Source: Petrosia ficiformis
Lineage: Eukaryota; Porifera; Demospongiae; Haplosclerida; Petrosiidae
Assembly: GCA_947044365.1 (NCBI GenBank)
Contig: OX345636.1
Location: 8,762,001-8,826,000 of the forward strand
Length of the DNA: 64,000 nucleotides
Reading direction: 5' to 3'
The translations under genes were made by a program, and so were the position numbers. Shown here piece after piece: positions 12,835 to 23,640 of this stretch (positions are counted from its first letter, which is position 1; every line of letters starts with the position of its first letter). The notes beneath the pieces were generated by a model. The model saw only the letters and a program-made list of their open reading frames with translations, did not search any database and was not told the origin of the DNA.

Positions 12835-13657
12835 CAGTGGAACCTCCGAATAATGAAACTTTTGGGACAGCCAAATTTTTCCATTATTAAGAGGTGTTCA
12901 TTAAAGAGAGGTTTTAATATTACTTATCATGAAACAACAAAATTATTGATGGTTACAGTGTCTGGCTTAGTTAATTAAAGAAATCATGTAAAGTTGTTCG
13001 TTTACTGTTGTCCAACTGATTGCGGGTTACTATACTGGGAAAGTGACTCAACGTACGAGAATGGCTTTCATTCCATAAGTAGAACTTGAAGTGAACTCAT
13101 TTATCAGAGGGTATCATGCTTACAAAGACGTTTGGACTCCGTTTATTGGGAAAGAATTGCTCTTGAGAAAGAGAGCCTGCTAATGTCAAAGACAGATCAG
13201 CAGTTGCTGTGTTGAAAGATGGTTGTATAGTTGGCCACATTCCTCTAAATATTTCTGTGACAGTAACCTATTTTCTCCAGAGAGGTTACAACAAGGGATT
13301 TGCCACAGTGACAGGAGACAAAGTTAATAGAGGTGCTGGTTACGGTCTTGAAGTGTCAAGAAACTTAAAGAGCTATTAGTCTCTCTACACAATTCAAATT
13401 TACTTTAGACTATTGTTATTCTTAACCATATGATAGGTAGATAGGTAGATGTGTGCATGTGTAGCCACACCTCTTTCGTTAAATGGAAGTGAAAATCGAA
13501 CTTGGTGTAGTAAAGGCCTTTCGTTATTTTGTAACAGAGAAGTTTTCGTTAAAGGGAGGTTGCATTATCATCATTTAAATAGGAAAACAAGTCGGTACAT
13601 TGCTCATTATGCAGAGGTTTTCGTTAAAGAAAAGTTTCGTTATTAGAGGTTCCACTG
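12835..13657 (+). mobile_element. TA-flanked element with pogo-like ends (element E)
   Basis: Terminal inverted repeats begin CAGTGGAACCTC on both sides and continue (C/T)NNATAANGAAACTTTT. A TA dinucleotide flanks each end (12833-12834 and 13658-13659). CAGTRGAACCTC ends with TA duplications are typical of pogo/Tigger members of the Tc1/mariner superfamily. At 823 bp it is too short for a transposase and carries none. Instead it holds the gene fragment at 13082-13377. Confidence 0.85.
13082..13377 (+). pseudogene. Captured fragment of a HIRAN-like domain gene
   Basis: The translation contains FIRGYHAYKDVWTPFIGKEL, then after a one-base frameshift near 13165-13175 EPANVKDRSAVAVLKDG, CIVGHIPLNIS and later GAGYGLEV. 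The pattern RGYHxYxDxW ... E..N..D..AVAV ... VGHIP is a recurrent invertebrate module that resembles HIRAN domains (a DNA-end binding fold); that assignment is from memory. The same module is found in an unrelated element at 42149. It lies inside element E, has no obvious start, and is broken, so it is a passenger rather than a working gene. Confidence 0.65.
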
Positions 13658-13659
13658 TA

Positions 13660-14060
13660 TGTAGCTGTATTTAAATTTTTTTTGGTTCTTGTGTGTGCAT
13701 GTGGGCATGAATGGGTATATGTGTGTATGTGTGTTTGTATATTTGTGTGTTTGTATATTTGTGTATTTGCAAAATGAAACTATCTATCCGACTTCAGATT
13801 ATGTAAGGATCAAAAATAACAAGAAGTTTATTATATGATGACATTTATTGATGTACATGTACACTGTACATTGTTTCTTAGTTAACATGTACATGTACAT
13901 GTGTAACTCTCTATCTCTCTCTATTTCTCTGCTATTCTTCCTTTCTCTCAGATTCTAATACTCACTCATGATTTAAAAGATAATTTAAGAAATACACGTA
14001 CCTTAGAGAACCTCATAAAGTAAGTGTTTTACATAATTATACATGCAACTCATATACATG
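13660..14060. other. No gene seen; TG-rich and CT-rich simple sequence
   Basis: A GTGTGT/TTTGTATATTTGTG patch at about 13690-13770 and a short CTCTCT patch near 13908-13930. No coding signal. Confidence 0.5.
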
Positions 14061-14250
14061 TGCATCAGTGTTCTGCCCAAGATATTTAGAATGGTGTAAC
14101 TTGCATTTAGTGCTAGCTGTTTACACAGTATATATACTAGTGAATACTATTACAATAGTCTACATTGTATATGTGTATTTATCTGAGAGGTGGTTAATTC
14201 ATGAGTGGTGGTTAATTCATATGAGTGGTGGTTAATTCATGCAGAATGGT
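14061..14250 (+). repeat. Interspersed family I, copy 1
   Basis: It begins CATCAGTGTTCTGCCCAAG, then GATATTTAGA, TTTAGTGCTAGCTGTTTA, and ends in two or three copies of GAGTGGTGGTTAATTCAT. The same order occurs at 22185-22363, where the right end GTGTGGGCAGAACAGTGATG is the inverse of the left end, so the family has terminal inverted repeats. Here the right end is lost, cut off by element D. Confidence 0.7.
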
Positions 14251-14255
14251 AGGTA

Positions 14256-15059
14256 CAGTGAAACCTCCCTTAACGGACACTCCTTGTAACGGACACCTCG
14301 TTTTGAACGGACGCAACCAATGCACGGATTGAACTGACGACTATTGTTGTACTTTACTAACCTCCTTGGAACGGACTCTCTATTTAACGGATAACGGACA
14401 ACACTCGATTCCCATCAATACAGTTAACACGTGAACAGTACTTCCATTCAACGGACGTAGGGCGTTGCCACTGACAACAGTACTTTCAAACGCTCGTCAT
14501 AATACTTTCTTGTTACTAACGAAGAGTGATTTTGGTATCTATGGCTTTCTTAGAAGGTCTTCTGTATAACTAAGTGAGTTAAAAGTCGTGGTTGCTTAAA
14601 ATTCAGGCGTTATACAGACTAGACAAGAAGTGGGCGTTGCCCGTCGATTACTATACTTACAAACGTTTGCATTTCTCTCTTCCTGCTGATAGCGAAGTAT
14701 AAATTTTACATCAATGGGTTTGTTAAAGACTCTTCTTTCCACAAAATAAGTTAGAATGTTGAGTTATAAAATATGAGAGTTATAGTGCTGAAAATTTCTT
14801 AATTAAATTCGGGTTAATAACGAAAACGCTTATTTCAATTATAGTTGGTAAAGAGTTAATATCTTCCTGGTGATGATGAAAAATAAATTTTACATCTGTG
14901 GATTTCTTAATACATCTTCTCTGAAACAATTCTGAGTCTTATAAAGTCTTAAGTTTGCGTTACCAGTGCCTGAACTAGAGAACCTCCTTGTAAAGGACAC
15001 CTCTGTATAAAGGACAAAGTAAAAATCCCCAAACTGTCCGTTAAATGGAGGTTCCACTG
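14256..15059 (+). mobile_element. TA-flanked element with pogo-like ends (element D)
   Basis: Ends CAGTGAAACCTCCCTTAACG and (reverse complement) CAGTGGAACCTCCATTTAAC are flanked by TA at 14254-14255 and 15060-15061. Length 804 bp, no transposase. ACGGAC/AAGGAC motifs recur near both ends. The interior holds three diverged repeats about 175-185 bp apart, centred near 14540, 14715 and 14895, each with a TCTATGGCTTTCTTAGA-like core. The same interior is found inverted at 22980-23310. Confidence 0.85.
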
Positions 15060-15084
15060 TATTCCTATAACCAGTGGCGACTAA

Positions 15085-15330
15085 GTATAAACATTTATAT
15101 ACATGTACATGTATATAATACTTGTATATGTATATAATACATGTATATAATACATGTACATGATATTTGTATATGTATATAATATATGTACATAATACTT
15201 GTATGTGTATATAATACATGTATATACTTGTATATGTATATAATACATGTATATAATACTTGTATATGTATATGATACATGTATATATTAATACTTGTAT
15301 ATGTATATAATACATGTCCATGTACACATG
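15085..15330. repeat. AT-rich minisatellite
   Basis: Tandem blocks of TATATAATAC(A/T)TGTATA with irregular unit length. ORFs on the minus strand rich in Tyr-Ile-His are artefacts. Confidence 0.92.
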
Positions 15331-15972
15331 TATATGATATTGTCTAGTAAATGGCCATTTTGTTGTCATTCTTCAGCAATTTTGTTCAACTTTATTTTTA
15401 CCGATAAAAGTCACAACTTGCTGGTTAAATATTGTTTTTTGCACATGTTTTTGCTTGACACTTTCAAAAACTATTTCGAGCATTGCTTTCTGTACCAAAT
15501 ATACATGTACATATGTATTTACATCTTCTAGATGTTAGAAATAGTTGACCTCTGTGTATGTTGTATTGAGACAGGAGAGAGCAAACATGATGCAGTAGAA
15601 AGGAAGGAGGTATTTTGTACATGTATGTGTGTATGATAGTCAAATTTTAATTAATAAATGACCACACCCATATGTGATAGACTATTTATACATAATTTGT
15701 TAAGCTTCTCTTAAAATTTAATTGATGGTTATTATGTATAGTTATTAATAAAATGTAACACTGTGGTAGTACACATTATAATAATTAGACTAAGTAAAGG
15801 AACTGAAACAACTATAACCTCATTATTTAGTAACATGATGACAATATTAACTACACATTTAGATTGTAAGTACATATACAAAATATATGTATTCTCAACT
15901 TAGTAGGTGTGGCAATTAAGATTAAATTACGTGTACATGTACATCAGTGTTCAAACTTTGAAATAACAATAA
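15331..15972. other. No gene seen
   Basis: AT-rich sequence. The plus-strand ORF at 15295-15531 starts in the minisatellite and has no recognisable domain. Confidence 0.5.
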
Positions 15973-16168
15973 CAATCAGCCACAATGGCTTACAATCAAC
16001 CACCATAACTTAGGAAATAAGCAGCCACAATGGCCTAGAAAATAAGCAGCCACAATAGCTTAAAAAATAAAGTAAAAAGGGAGCACTGAAGACCCAATCT
16101 TGAGAACCGGGAATGGTGGGTTAGCAATCTTTGACGGCTAGCCAACTCTCCCCACTCATCCAGTGTAC
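15973..16168 (-). repeat. Interspersed family H, inverted copy
   Basis: The reverse complement of 4336-4576: CAGCCACAATGGCTTA repeated, then GGGAATGGTGGGTTA and CTCTCCCCACTCATCCAGTG at the right end. Confidence 0.88.
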
Positions 16169-16170
16169 AT

Positions 16171-16270
16171 CAGTGTTTTCCCTATAAAAGTCTAAGTGTG
16201 CATAAAACCACACCCCTAATTAATTACATAACCACACTCTTCATCACACCCTACTGATTCCGTACATTAC
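16171..16270 (+). repeat. Interspersed family J, copy 1 (end fragment)
   Basis: CAGTGTTTTCCCT, then CCACNCCCTAATTAATTACA, TAACCACACT and CACACC are shared with 22791-22880. Only one end of the family can be aligned here. Confidence 0.65.
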
Positions 16271-16400
16271 GTTGCCTCATTTATGTGTAATAATAGAGCT
16301 AAACAGGTTAAAATGTGTTAGACTAGGACTTGTTACATAAGGAGATATTATTACACTAGGCTTCTTGTATGTATTTTAGTTAAAGCGTTTAATAATTACA

Positions 16401-18080
16401 TTTAGATATATTGACCCTAAATCCCACAATACAAGTAAGGTGTGTAGTTAATAATTGAGTCAATGATGTAATATTTGTATTATTTATATAATGCATTTCT
16501 ATACACATTACATTTCAGTATAACTGACATGACTTTGTGCTATGTGACACCATTAACTTGAGAGAAGATGAAGATGATAAGGAACTTGTACATGTAGGTT
16601 ACTTCAAAATAGCCATCAGACTCTGTGTTAATAATACATGTATATACATGTACAGTATTTGTATTAGCTAAATACATGTATGTGTACATGTAGAGGTATG
16701 TGAGATTGACAATTTGATATCGTTATGATATTTTATTATATGATCACCATAATAACTAAATATTCACCAGCCATGTGTTCCACACCAACAAACATCTTGT
16801 AGGTATCAAACAGTACCTGAAACACTATCAACAACTCATTCAGACTACTACAATACTAGATCTATCTAAAAACCTGCTTTTTATAGCGTACTGTAAAACA
16901 ACAGTAATACTCATCAGCACATAAATGGAGTACCTTCTGTTGACATTTACCTCTCTTTACTAACTCAGTTGCTACCTACAAAAGCCTACCAAACACTACT
17001 AAATACTATTTCAGCCATGTATTGGCATGAATATTATATAATTAACTCAATATTTCAGTATGCAAACAGAAATGATTTGTCGTATCATTTTACTGTATTG
17101 ATATCTAAATACTGATATATCACTGATCCTTAGGTAGTACTCTCATTTATAGTTGGTCTGCACTCATCTAATAAATTGATTGTATACAAATATATTTAGC
17201 AGTTGTGAATCATTATTATATTTCCATCTGGTTCTATTCATGATATATGTATATTCATGATTTTGTAGATGGTGCATTTGTTAACATAGCGTACATTAAT
17301 CTCCTGTGTACCCAGATATGTTGATGAGGTTATTACATTATTGATCTCCAGATCACCTGTTGAGGTAAGTAATGGAAATCTAAATAGTATTCTACATTAC
17401 TTGTACAAATATATTATTACAAACATGGGCTTTAGTGATATCATCTGATATTCCTACAGGTATATAACATCTCCTGTAGTTTCATGAAATCAGGAAAAGA
17501 TAAATAATATATATGATGAACTCTTGGACTGTAGTAGTTACATACATGTAACTTCAATACCACTAAGGTACCTAATTGTGTTGCAATGGGCTCTTCTTTT
17601 AAAATATAAACATCAAAGATTACCATTTATAGCATCAACTCAAACACAGACTTTTATTCCTCTTTTGGTTGGCTTCTTTTTTGAATGATGACCTTAAATT
17701 TTGCATTTTACATATGTGACTTTAAAAATTCTTCTTTTTAGCAAAATAAGTTGGAATCTAGAATTATATAAAATGCAATGGTTATAGAGCCTCCCAAAAG
17801 GACTCATTAATTGTCTCTCTCACAAATTTTAACGATGTAAGAATTGGTTAAATTTCATCATAGCTTTATCAACCCTCAATTCCTTATGAGACATTATATC
17901 TTTTTATTAACATACAATGTACACTATTAGTATTTGAGCTAATTATTCCTAGTATGTCAAATTCAGCTCATACCCTTTTAATAGTTAGTCTTTATTAGTG
18001 AAATTTAGAGTTAATTAAATAAATTGCATTTTGTATTCGCCTGCCTACCTACTTATATAATGCACGTGTTTGTATCCCCT
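16401..18080. repeat. Tandem segmental duplication, copy 1
   Basis: From TTTAGATATATTGACCCTAA to GTTTGTATCCCCT the sequence is repeated at 18733-22060 with few mismatches. Shared marks include CATGACTTTGTGCTATGTGA, ACATAGCGTACATTAATCTC and CCTGTAGTTTCATGAAATCA. No coding exon is evident in either copy. Copy 1 lacks the three insertions of copy 2. Confidence 0.92.
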
Positions 18081-18209
18081 CTCTCTCTGGCAGAGTTACT
18101 GGGGGGCTGAGCCTGTATAGGTGAGATAGATATTCACCGTATATATAGCCAGCTTGCTCAAGAACCTATTTTTTTGTTGATAAAATGAAAATCAGCATGA
18201 ATCAGTAAT

Positions 18210-18640
18210 TTTATGTACCTGTTGTTTAACATCCTCTGATGCATTATTTGCGTCAGTTATAGCTCTGGAATTTTTGTTGACATACCCAGTACAAATCTGA
18301 CTGTGGCTTGGTGATTATAATTTGAGGTACATACTTCTTCCAGAGGGAACAGAAAGTTGTGTATGCTGCAAGACGTCTGTCGGACCATTCATTGGCTTTA
18401 GTGTATTGAGTCCATACTAATTTTTTGGTCATGTTTGTTGGTAAGAGTTGTAAATCCATCCTTTTGTAACCAGGAATTCTTTCATGGAGCACACTGCATT
18501 TAATTTGTCCTACAAAGTGCTTGGAGACTTTCGAGTCCCAGTAAGCAAGTGGGTAGAAGAACACATGTAGTACTCCATGTCGGAAAAAGAGCCAAGTTTG
18601 GGATCTCGTAAGTGAACGGTGGCCAAAATATATGCAGCAG
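18210..18640 (-). pseudogene. Decayed transposon-type ORF (family K)
   Basis: The minus-strand translation reads SVLHERIPGYKRMD, RRLAAYTTFCSLWKKYVPQI, IITKPQSDLYWVCQQ, then after a frameshift near 18258 NSRAITDANNASEDVKQQ. The order LW-x-K/R-x-VP ... KP-x-(T/S)DL-x-W-x-CQQ-NS is familiar to me from repetitive ORFs of sponges and cnidarians with no firm family name. A weaker relative lies at about 49010-49210. There is no intact start and at least one frameshift, so it is a remnant. Confidence 0.6.
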
Positions 18641-18943
18641 AAACGACAGTGTTGGAAATGGTAAACATTTTGAGAAACAAGCTCAGTCCTCTAAGGGTTA
18701 ATTAACTTAACTTAACTTAAATACTAATATTTAGATATATTGACCCTAAAGCCCACAATACAACTAAATTGTGTAGTTACAAATGATGTGTTACATGTAC
18801 ATGCAGGCATGGGGCGAAGTACTTTTAAAAGCACTTGGTTTTAATAGCTGTAATCAGTACGAGTACAAGTACTTTAGTACAGTACTTAAGCACTTTTACT
18901 CACTATCTTCAATATTACATAGTAAAACAATAGGAAATAGTAA

Positions 18944-19135
18944 CTAGAAATAATTTAAAAAGTTATTACATCTAATGAACATTAACTTAGAAAATCTAGA
19001 GTCATTCAGTCTACATCTTTCTGGTGTAAAAACTTTTCCTGCTGTACTAAATAAACGTTCTACAGCTGCAGATGATGACGGCACCGATAGAACCCTTTTC
19101 ACCAGTGGTGTAAGTTTCTGGTATAGATTTGACAC
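18944..19135 (-). pseudogene. hAT transposase C-terminal dimerisation domain, remnant
   Basis: The minus-strand ORF of 63 codons contains VPSSSAAVERLFSTAGKVFT, RCRLNDSRFSKLMFIRCN. This is the hAT dimerisation (RNase H-like tail) motif with its SSAxxERxFS core. Full-length transposases run 600-800 residues; everything upstream is missing, so this is an internal-deletion derivative. It ends 140 bp from the left TIR, the expected position for the 3' end of a transposase gene on this strand. Confidence 0.9.
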
Positions 19136-19367
19136 TTCTCATATATAAAAGACAGCGCTACTGTTTGAAAGTCCTTGATACTATAACAGTATACACAATC
19201 ACACATGGCTAGTTTTAACACCTGTAATGTTAACTAACTGTGTTAAAGTACTTTAGTGTGCTTCAAAGTACTTAGGAAGTACAGGAATGTTTTACACTGT
19301 GCTTAAGTACAAGTACCTATTAGATGTCAATAAAAGTACTTAAATACATTTCAAGTACTGTGCTTAA

Positions 19368-19913
19368 TAGTGGTGCCACGATATAAAAAATTTTATTTGT
19401 ATGTCGTGACTGTTTATATCGCGATATATCGCATATCACGATATAATTTAATTAATTATTCATTTATATTAATAATAATTAAATGTTTTGACCAAAAGTT
19501 AGTTATGTTATTTTTTGTCCTCTGCTCTTAAAACTTGCTCCACCTTTTAAACTTAATTAGATACAACTATAAACTAAAATAAAGTAAGAAAATCTTTAAA
19601 TTTCTAAGGCTAGATTCCTACCTCGGTCGTCATCTTGCTCGTGGGCAACGCACACTTTTCAGGAAGTCAAAGGCTCCATGTTCCAGAATTAAGCTTGTTA
19701 TTGTTTTAGAGACCTGCAGCCACCTTTAAGCTTGCAGAAAATTAACATAAATACATTCTTTCCAGGTGCATGCAAGAAAAAGATTTTAAGTCGTTCAAAC
19801 ATGACACCGTGTTTTTCAGCTGCGCATTCGTATATATACCATATCGATATATTATATCATATCGTATCGTGGCTTATTATATTGTGATATGTCGATATAT
19901 TGTGGCAGCGCTA
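19368..19913. mobile_element. hAT-type MITE B, copy 1, nested in element A
   Basis: The ends read TAGTG(G/C)TGCCACGATAT on the left and, inverted, TAGCGCTGCCACAATAT on the right. A perfect 8-bp duplication GTGCTTAA flanks it (19360-19367 and 19914-19921). Length 546 bp. A nearly identical copy is at 47916-48476. On the minus strand ATGACGACCGAG is followed directly by GTAGGA, which looks like a first exon and splice donor left over from the parent element. Confidence 0.93.
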
Positions 19914-21061
19914 GTGCTTAAGCATGCTTAAGCACTAGTACCAAAGTGCTTCGCCCCATGCCTGTGTACATGTATATGAAACAATAATTGTATTATTTAT
20001 ATAATGCATTTCTATACACATTATATTTCAGTATAACTGACATGACTTTGTGCTATGTGACACCATTAACTTGAGAGAAGATGAAGCTGATAAGGAACTT
20101 GTACATGTAGGTTACTTCAAAATAGCCATCAGACTCTGTGTTAATAATACATGTATATACATGTACAGTATTTGTATTAGCTAAATACATGTAAATGTAT
20201 GTGTACATGTATATTAGATTGACAACGTTATGATATTTTTTTAAAAAAAGGTCACCATAATAACAAAATATTATCCAATCATGCGTTCCACACCAGTAAA
20301 ACATCTTTTAGGTATCAAACAGTACCCGAAACACCATCAACAACTCATTCAGACTACTACAATACTAGATCTATCTAAAAACTTGCTTTTATAGCATACT
20401 GTACAACAACAGTAATACTCATCAGCACATAAATGGAGCACCTTCTGTTGACATTACCTCTCTTTACTAACTCAATTGCTACCTACAAAAGCCTACCAAA
20501 CACTACTAAATAAGCCATGTATTGACATGAATATTATTTAATTAACTCAATATTTCAGTATGCAAACAGAAATGATTTGTCGTATCATTTTACTGTATTG
20601 ATATCTAAATACTGATATATCACTGATCCTTTGGTAGTACTCTCATTTATAGTTGGTCTGCTTTATGCACTCATCTAATAAATTGATTGCATACAAATAT
20701 ACTTAGCAGTTGTGAATCATTATTATATTTCCATCTGGTTCTTTTCATGATATATGTATATTCATGATTTTGTAGATGGTGCATTTGTTAACATAGCGTA
20801 CATTAATCTCCTGTGTACCCAGATATGTTGATGAGGTTATTACATTATTGATCTCCAGATCACCTGTGGAGGTAAGTAATGGAAATCTAAATAGTATTCT
20901 ACATTACTTGTACAAATATATTATTACAAACATGGGCTTTAGTGATATCATCTGATATTCCTACAGGTATATAACATCTCCTGTAGTTTCATGAAATCAG
21001 GAGAAGATAAATAATATATAATTATGATGAACTCTTGGACTGTAGTAGTTACATGTAACTT

Positions 21062-21560
21062 CAATACCACTAAGGTACCTAATTGTGTTGCCATGGGCTC
21101 GTAACTTCAATACCACTAAGGTACCTAATTGTGCAGGGTTCTCGTTAGGCTTTTTTTGAAGGGTACAGAACCCTTCTTAACATGAAAAGTACCCTTCTTG
21201 AAGGCTCAAAATACCCATTGTACCCTTCTTGAACTGTATATTAACATACAATATTATGTAAGGTTGTTTACCGCTAGCTGTTTGAAGCTGTAGTTGATAG
21301 CCATCATAGCCTAGAGTCTTCTGACTGACATCTATCCTCGCTTTCTTTTTAGCAGGCATCTTGACACGCTGTAAATGAAACTCACGTGGTCAAACTTAGT
21401 GGGCGTGTCTCATGAATGATTAATTATAAGCTAAAAAAGTTCCGCGCGCTTCGCGCGCCTACCCTTCTTACAGAAATTTCTGGCGAGAACCCTGTAATTG
21501 TGTTGCAATGGGCTCGTAACTTCAATACCACTAAGGTACCTAATTGTGTTGCAATGGATC
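21062..21560. repeat. 46-bp local triplication
   Basis: The segment AACTTCAATACCACTAAGGT, ACCTAATTGTGTTGCAATGG, GCTCGT occurs three times in copy 2 of the segmental duplication and once in copy 1 (about 17550-17595). Element C is inserted in the second unit. Confidence 0.88.
21134..21494. mobile_element. hAT-type MITE C with intact 8-bp TSD
   Basis: The ends read CAGGGTTCTCG inward on both sides, with GAAGGGTA words inside each. The 8-bp duplication TAATTGTG is perfect (21126-21133 and 21495-21502). Length 361 bp. On the minus strand, 21359 down to about 21270 reads MPAKKKARIDVSQKTLGYDG and onward, then meets GCGGTAAAC. This could be the first exon and donor of the parent transposase gene. 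A GC-rich palindrome GCGCGCTTCGCGCGC lies near 21444-21458. Confidence 0.92.
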
Positions 21561-22184
21561 TTCTTTTACAATATAAACATCAAAGACTACCATTTATAGC
21601 ATCAACTCAAACACAGACTTTTATACCTCTTTTGATTGGCTTCTTTTTCATGTATTTTTTTTTTAATGATGACCTTAAATTTTGCGTTTTACATATGTGA
21701 CTTCCTAAAAAATTCTTCTTTTTAGCAAAATAACTTCAATTATATAAAATGCAATGGTTATAGAGCACCCCCAAATGACTCATTAATTGCCTCTCCCACA
21801 AATTTTAATGATGTAAGCAATTGGTTAAATTTCATCATAGCTTTATCAACCCTCAATTCCTTGAGACATTATATCTTGTTATTAACATACCATGTACACT
21901 ATTAGTAATTGAGCTAATTATTCCTAGTATGTCAAATTCAGCTCAAACTCTTTCAATAGTTAGTCTTTATTAGTGAAATGTAAGAGTTAATTAAATAAAT
22001 TGCATTTTGTATTCGCCTGCCTACCTACCTACTCATATAATGCACATGTTTGTATCCCCTATCAAAAGCGTTTGCCAGTAATGCACATGTGTTTGACACG
22101 AATGTGCCACTTAAGTTGCATCTGATATGTACTGTAGTATATTTAATCCTACTACCTCTAACCCTATATAGAATTACGTGTACA

Positions 22185-22363
22185 TGTTCTTGTGCTCTGC
22201 CCAGGATATTTAGAGTGGTGGTTGGATTCTACATTGGATTTAGTGCTGTTTATCTTAATTCTGTCTCGATAGCCTATACTTGAGAGGTGGTTAATTTATT
22301 TAAGAGGTGGTTAATTCGGGGTTTTTCCCGACCAGTGCTGACCAGTGTGGGCAGAACAGTGAT
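22185..22363 (+). repeat. Interspersed family I, copy 2 with both ends
   Basis: The left part GCTCTGCCCAGGATATTTAG and GAGAGGTGGTTAATT units match 14061-14250. The right end GTGTGGGCAGAACAGTGATG is the inverse of the left end of copy 1. This suggests a short terminal-inverted-repeat element of about 170 bp. Confidence 0.65.
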
Positions 22364-22419
22364 GTTCGGTATACATTGCTTGTAAACTCAATACACATAT
22401 GTAATAATTATACATGTAG

Positions 22420-22740
22420 ACTTTATGTACATGTACAAGTACATTTACAAGTGTACTGTACACTCATTATGTACACTTTATGTACATGTACATTTACAAG
22501 TGTACTGTACACTCATTATGTACATGTACACTTTATGAACATTCTTTTATCACATCATGTACATGTACATATTCATATGTCATGTACATGTTCACATGTC
22601 ATGTACATATTTATATGTCATGTACATGTTCATATGTCATGTACATGTTCACATGTCATGTACATGTTCATATGTCATGTACATGTTCACATGTCATGTA
22701 CATGCTCATATGTCATGTACATGTTCATATGTCATGTATA
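22420..22740. repeat. 19-bp minisatellite and ACATGTAC-rich flank
   Basis: About nine units of TCATGTACATGTTCACATG, with TTCATATG and ATTTATATG variants, lie at 22555-22736. Two longer direct repeats with TACAAGTGTACTGTACACTC precede them. Overlapping ORFs rich in Cys-His-Val-Met are repeat artefacts. Confidence 0.93.
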
Positions 22741-22790
22741 TAATGTCCATTACTAACTGTGCGTGTATGTATCACTGTGAGTAATTACCA

Positions 22791-22880
22791 GTGTTTTCCC
22801 TTGAAGAATAGTCCAAGCGCACAGAAAAACCACTCCCTAATTAATTACATAACCACACTGTTTACCACACCTTACTTTGC
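22791..22880 (+). repeat. Interspersed family J, copy 2
   Basis: CAGTGTTTTCCCTTGAAG, CCACTCCCTAATTAATTACA and TAACCACACT match 16171-16270. It may be the left end of a larger element that runs through 22980-23310. Confidence 0.6.
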
Positions 22881-22979
22881 TAACTTCAGTACATTGCATT
22901 ACCTCCTTATCTAACAGCCCACTAAATGTAATGTATTAACATGCTAATTAAACTTAGCTTTTTTGCAATCTAATCTGTG

Positions 22980-23310
22980 TGCTAAATGTCAGTTTAACAA
23001 CTAACTCCTTTCTGCTCTATAACTCACCTTTTATAAGACTCAACATTTTAAATTAGTTTACTGGAAAGAAGAATTCTTAAGAAAGCCGTTTATGTAAACT
23101 TTATGCTTTCTATCAGCAGGAAGACAGCAAAGCAAACGTTTGAAGGGCAACACCCACGTTTTTACCCACTTGTATATATAATTTTCAAAATTTAAACATT
23201 TAACTCACTTAGTTAGACAGAAGACCTACTAAGAAAGCCATAGATACCAAAAACAATCTTTGTTAGTTGCAAGAAAGAACCTAGGCGAGTGTTTGAAAGT
23301 CCAGTAGTCA
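22980..23310 (-). repeat. Inverted relative of the element D interior
   Basis: Read on the minus strand this matches 14480-14800: CAAACGTTTGC, CTTCCTGCTGATAG, and GGTATCTATGGCTTTCTTAG followed by AGGTCTTCTGT. The D ends (CAGTGGAACCTC) are absent. The interior is therefore shared by elements with different ends, or these ends are lost. Confidence 0.75.
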
Positions 23311-23478
23311 GTCAAAATGCACGCTTACATGGTACGGAGCAATAATTATTAATTAATTGAAGGCGTGTTATTACCACACCCACTTCCTGCTAGTATTTAC
23401 CTGTGTCTTAGATTAATTATTAATTACTACACAATAGTCACCCTGTTATGTTAAAATTTCAGATTACATTGTACATAC

Positions 23479-23640
23479 AATGTGTCATCTTTTAAGTATG
23501 GTGAATGTGGAAAACATCTTCTCTCCTCTGTATGTGATATGAAACACTACACATTACGCATCCTCACACATGTATTAACACACACGTATATATATACCAA
23601 CCACAATAATTATTATACTCTCCCTCTCTCTCTCTATTTC
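23479..23640 (+). repeat. Interspersed repeat, copy related to 3056-3180
   Basis: GTCATCTTTTAAGTATGGTG, ATATGAAACACTACACATTA and CACACGTATATATA, then a short CT tract. It aligns to 3056-3180 in order. Confidence 0.72.

Larger units (their letters stand above)
18804..19964. mobile_element. hAT transposon A, non-autonomous, with intact 8-bp TSD
   Basis: Both ends read CAGGCATGGGGCGAAG(T/C)ACT inward. The 8-bp target duplication TGTACATG is perfect (18796-18803 and 19965-19972). TIRs starting CAG and an 8-bp duplication define the hAT superfamily. Subterminal regions are dense in AAGTACTT/AAGCACTT words, possible transposase-binding repeats. It is 1,161 bp including the nested element B. Only the C-terminal tip of a transposase remains (18944-19135). 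Confidence 0.95.
18733..22060. repeat. Tandem segmental duplication, copy 2, with insertions
   Basis: Homologous to 16401-18080. It is 3.3 kb rather than 1.7 kb because it holds element A (18804-19964), which contains element B (19368-19913), plus element C (21134-21494) and two extra copies of a 46-bp segment. Removing these restores the copy-1 length to within tens of bases. The insertions therefore came after the duplication. Confidence 0.92.

Noticed and set aside
22307..22784. Cys/His-rich ORFs as zinc-finger proteins
   Set aside because: The Cys and His codons come from TGTACATG minisatellite words.
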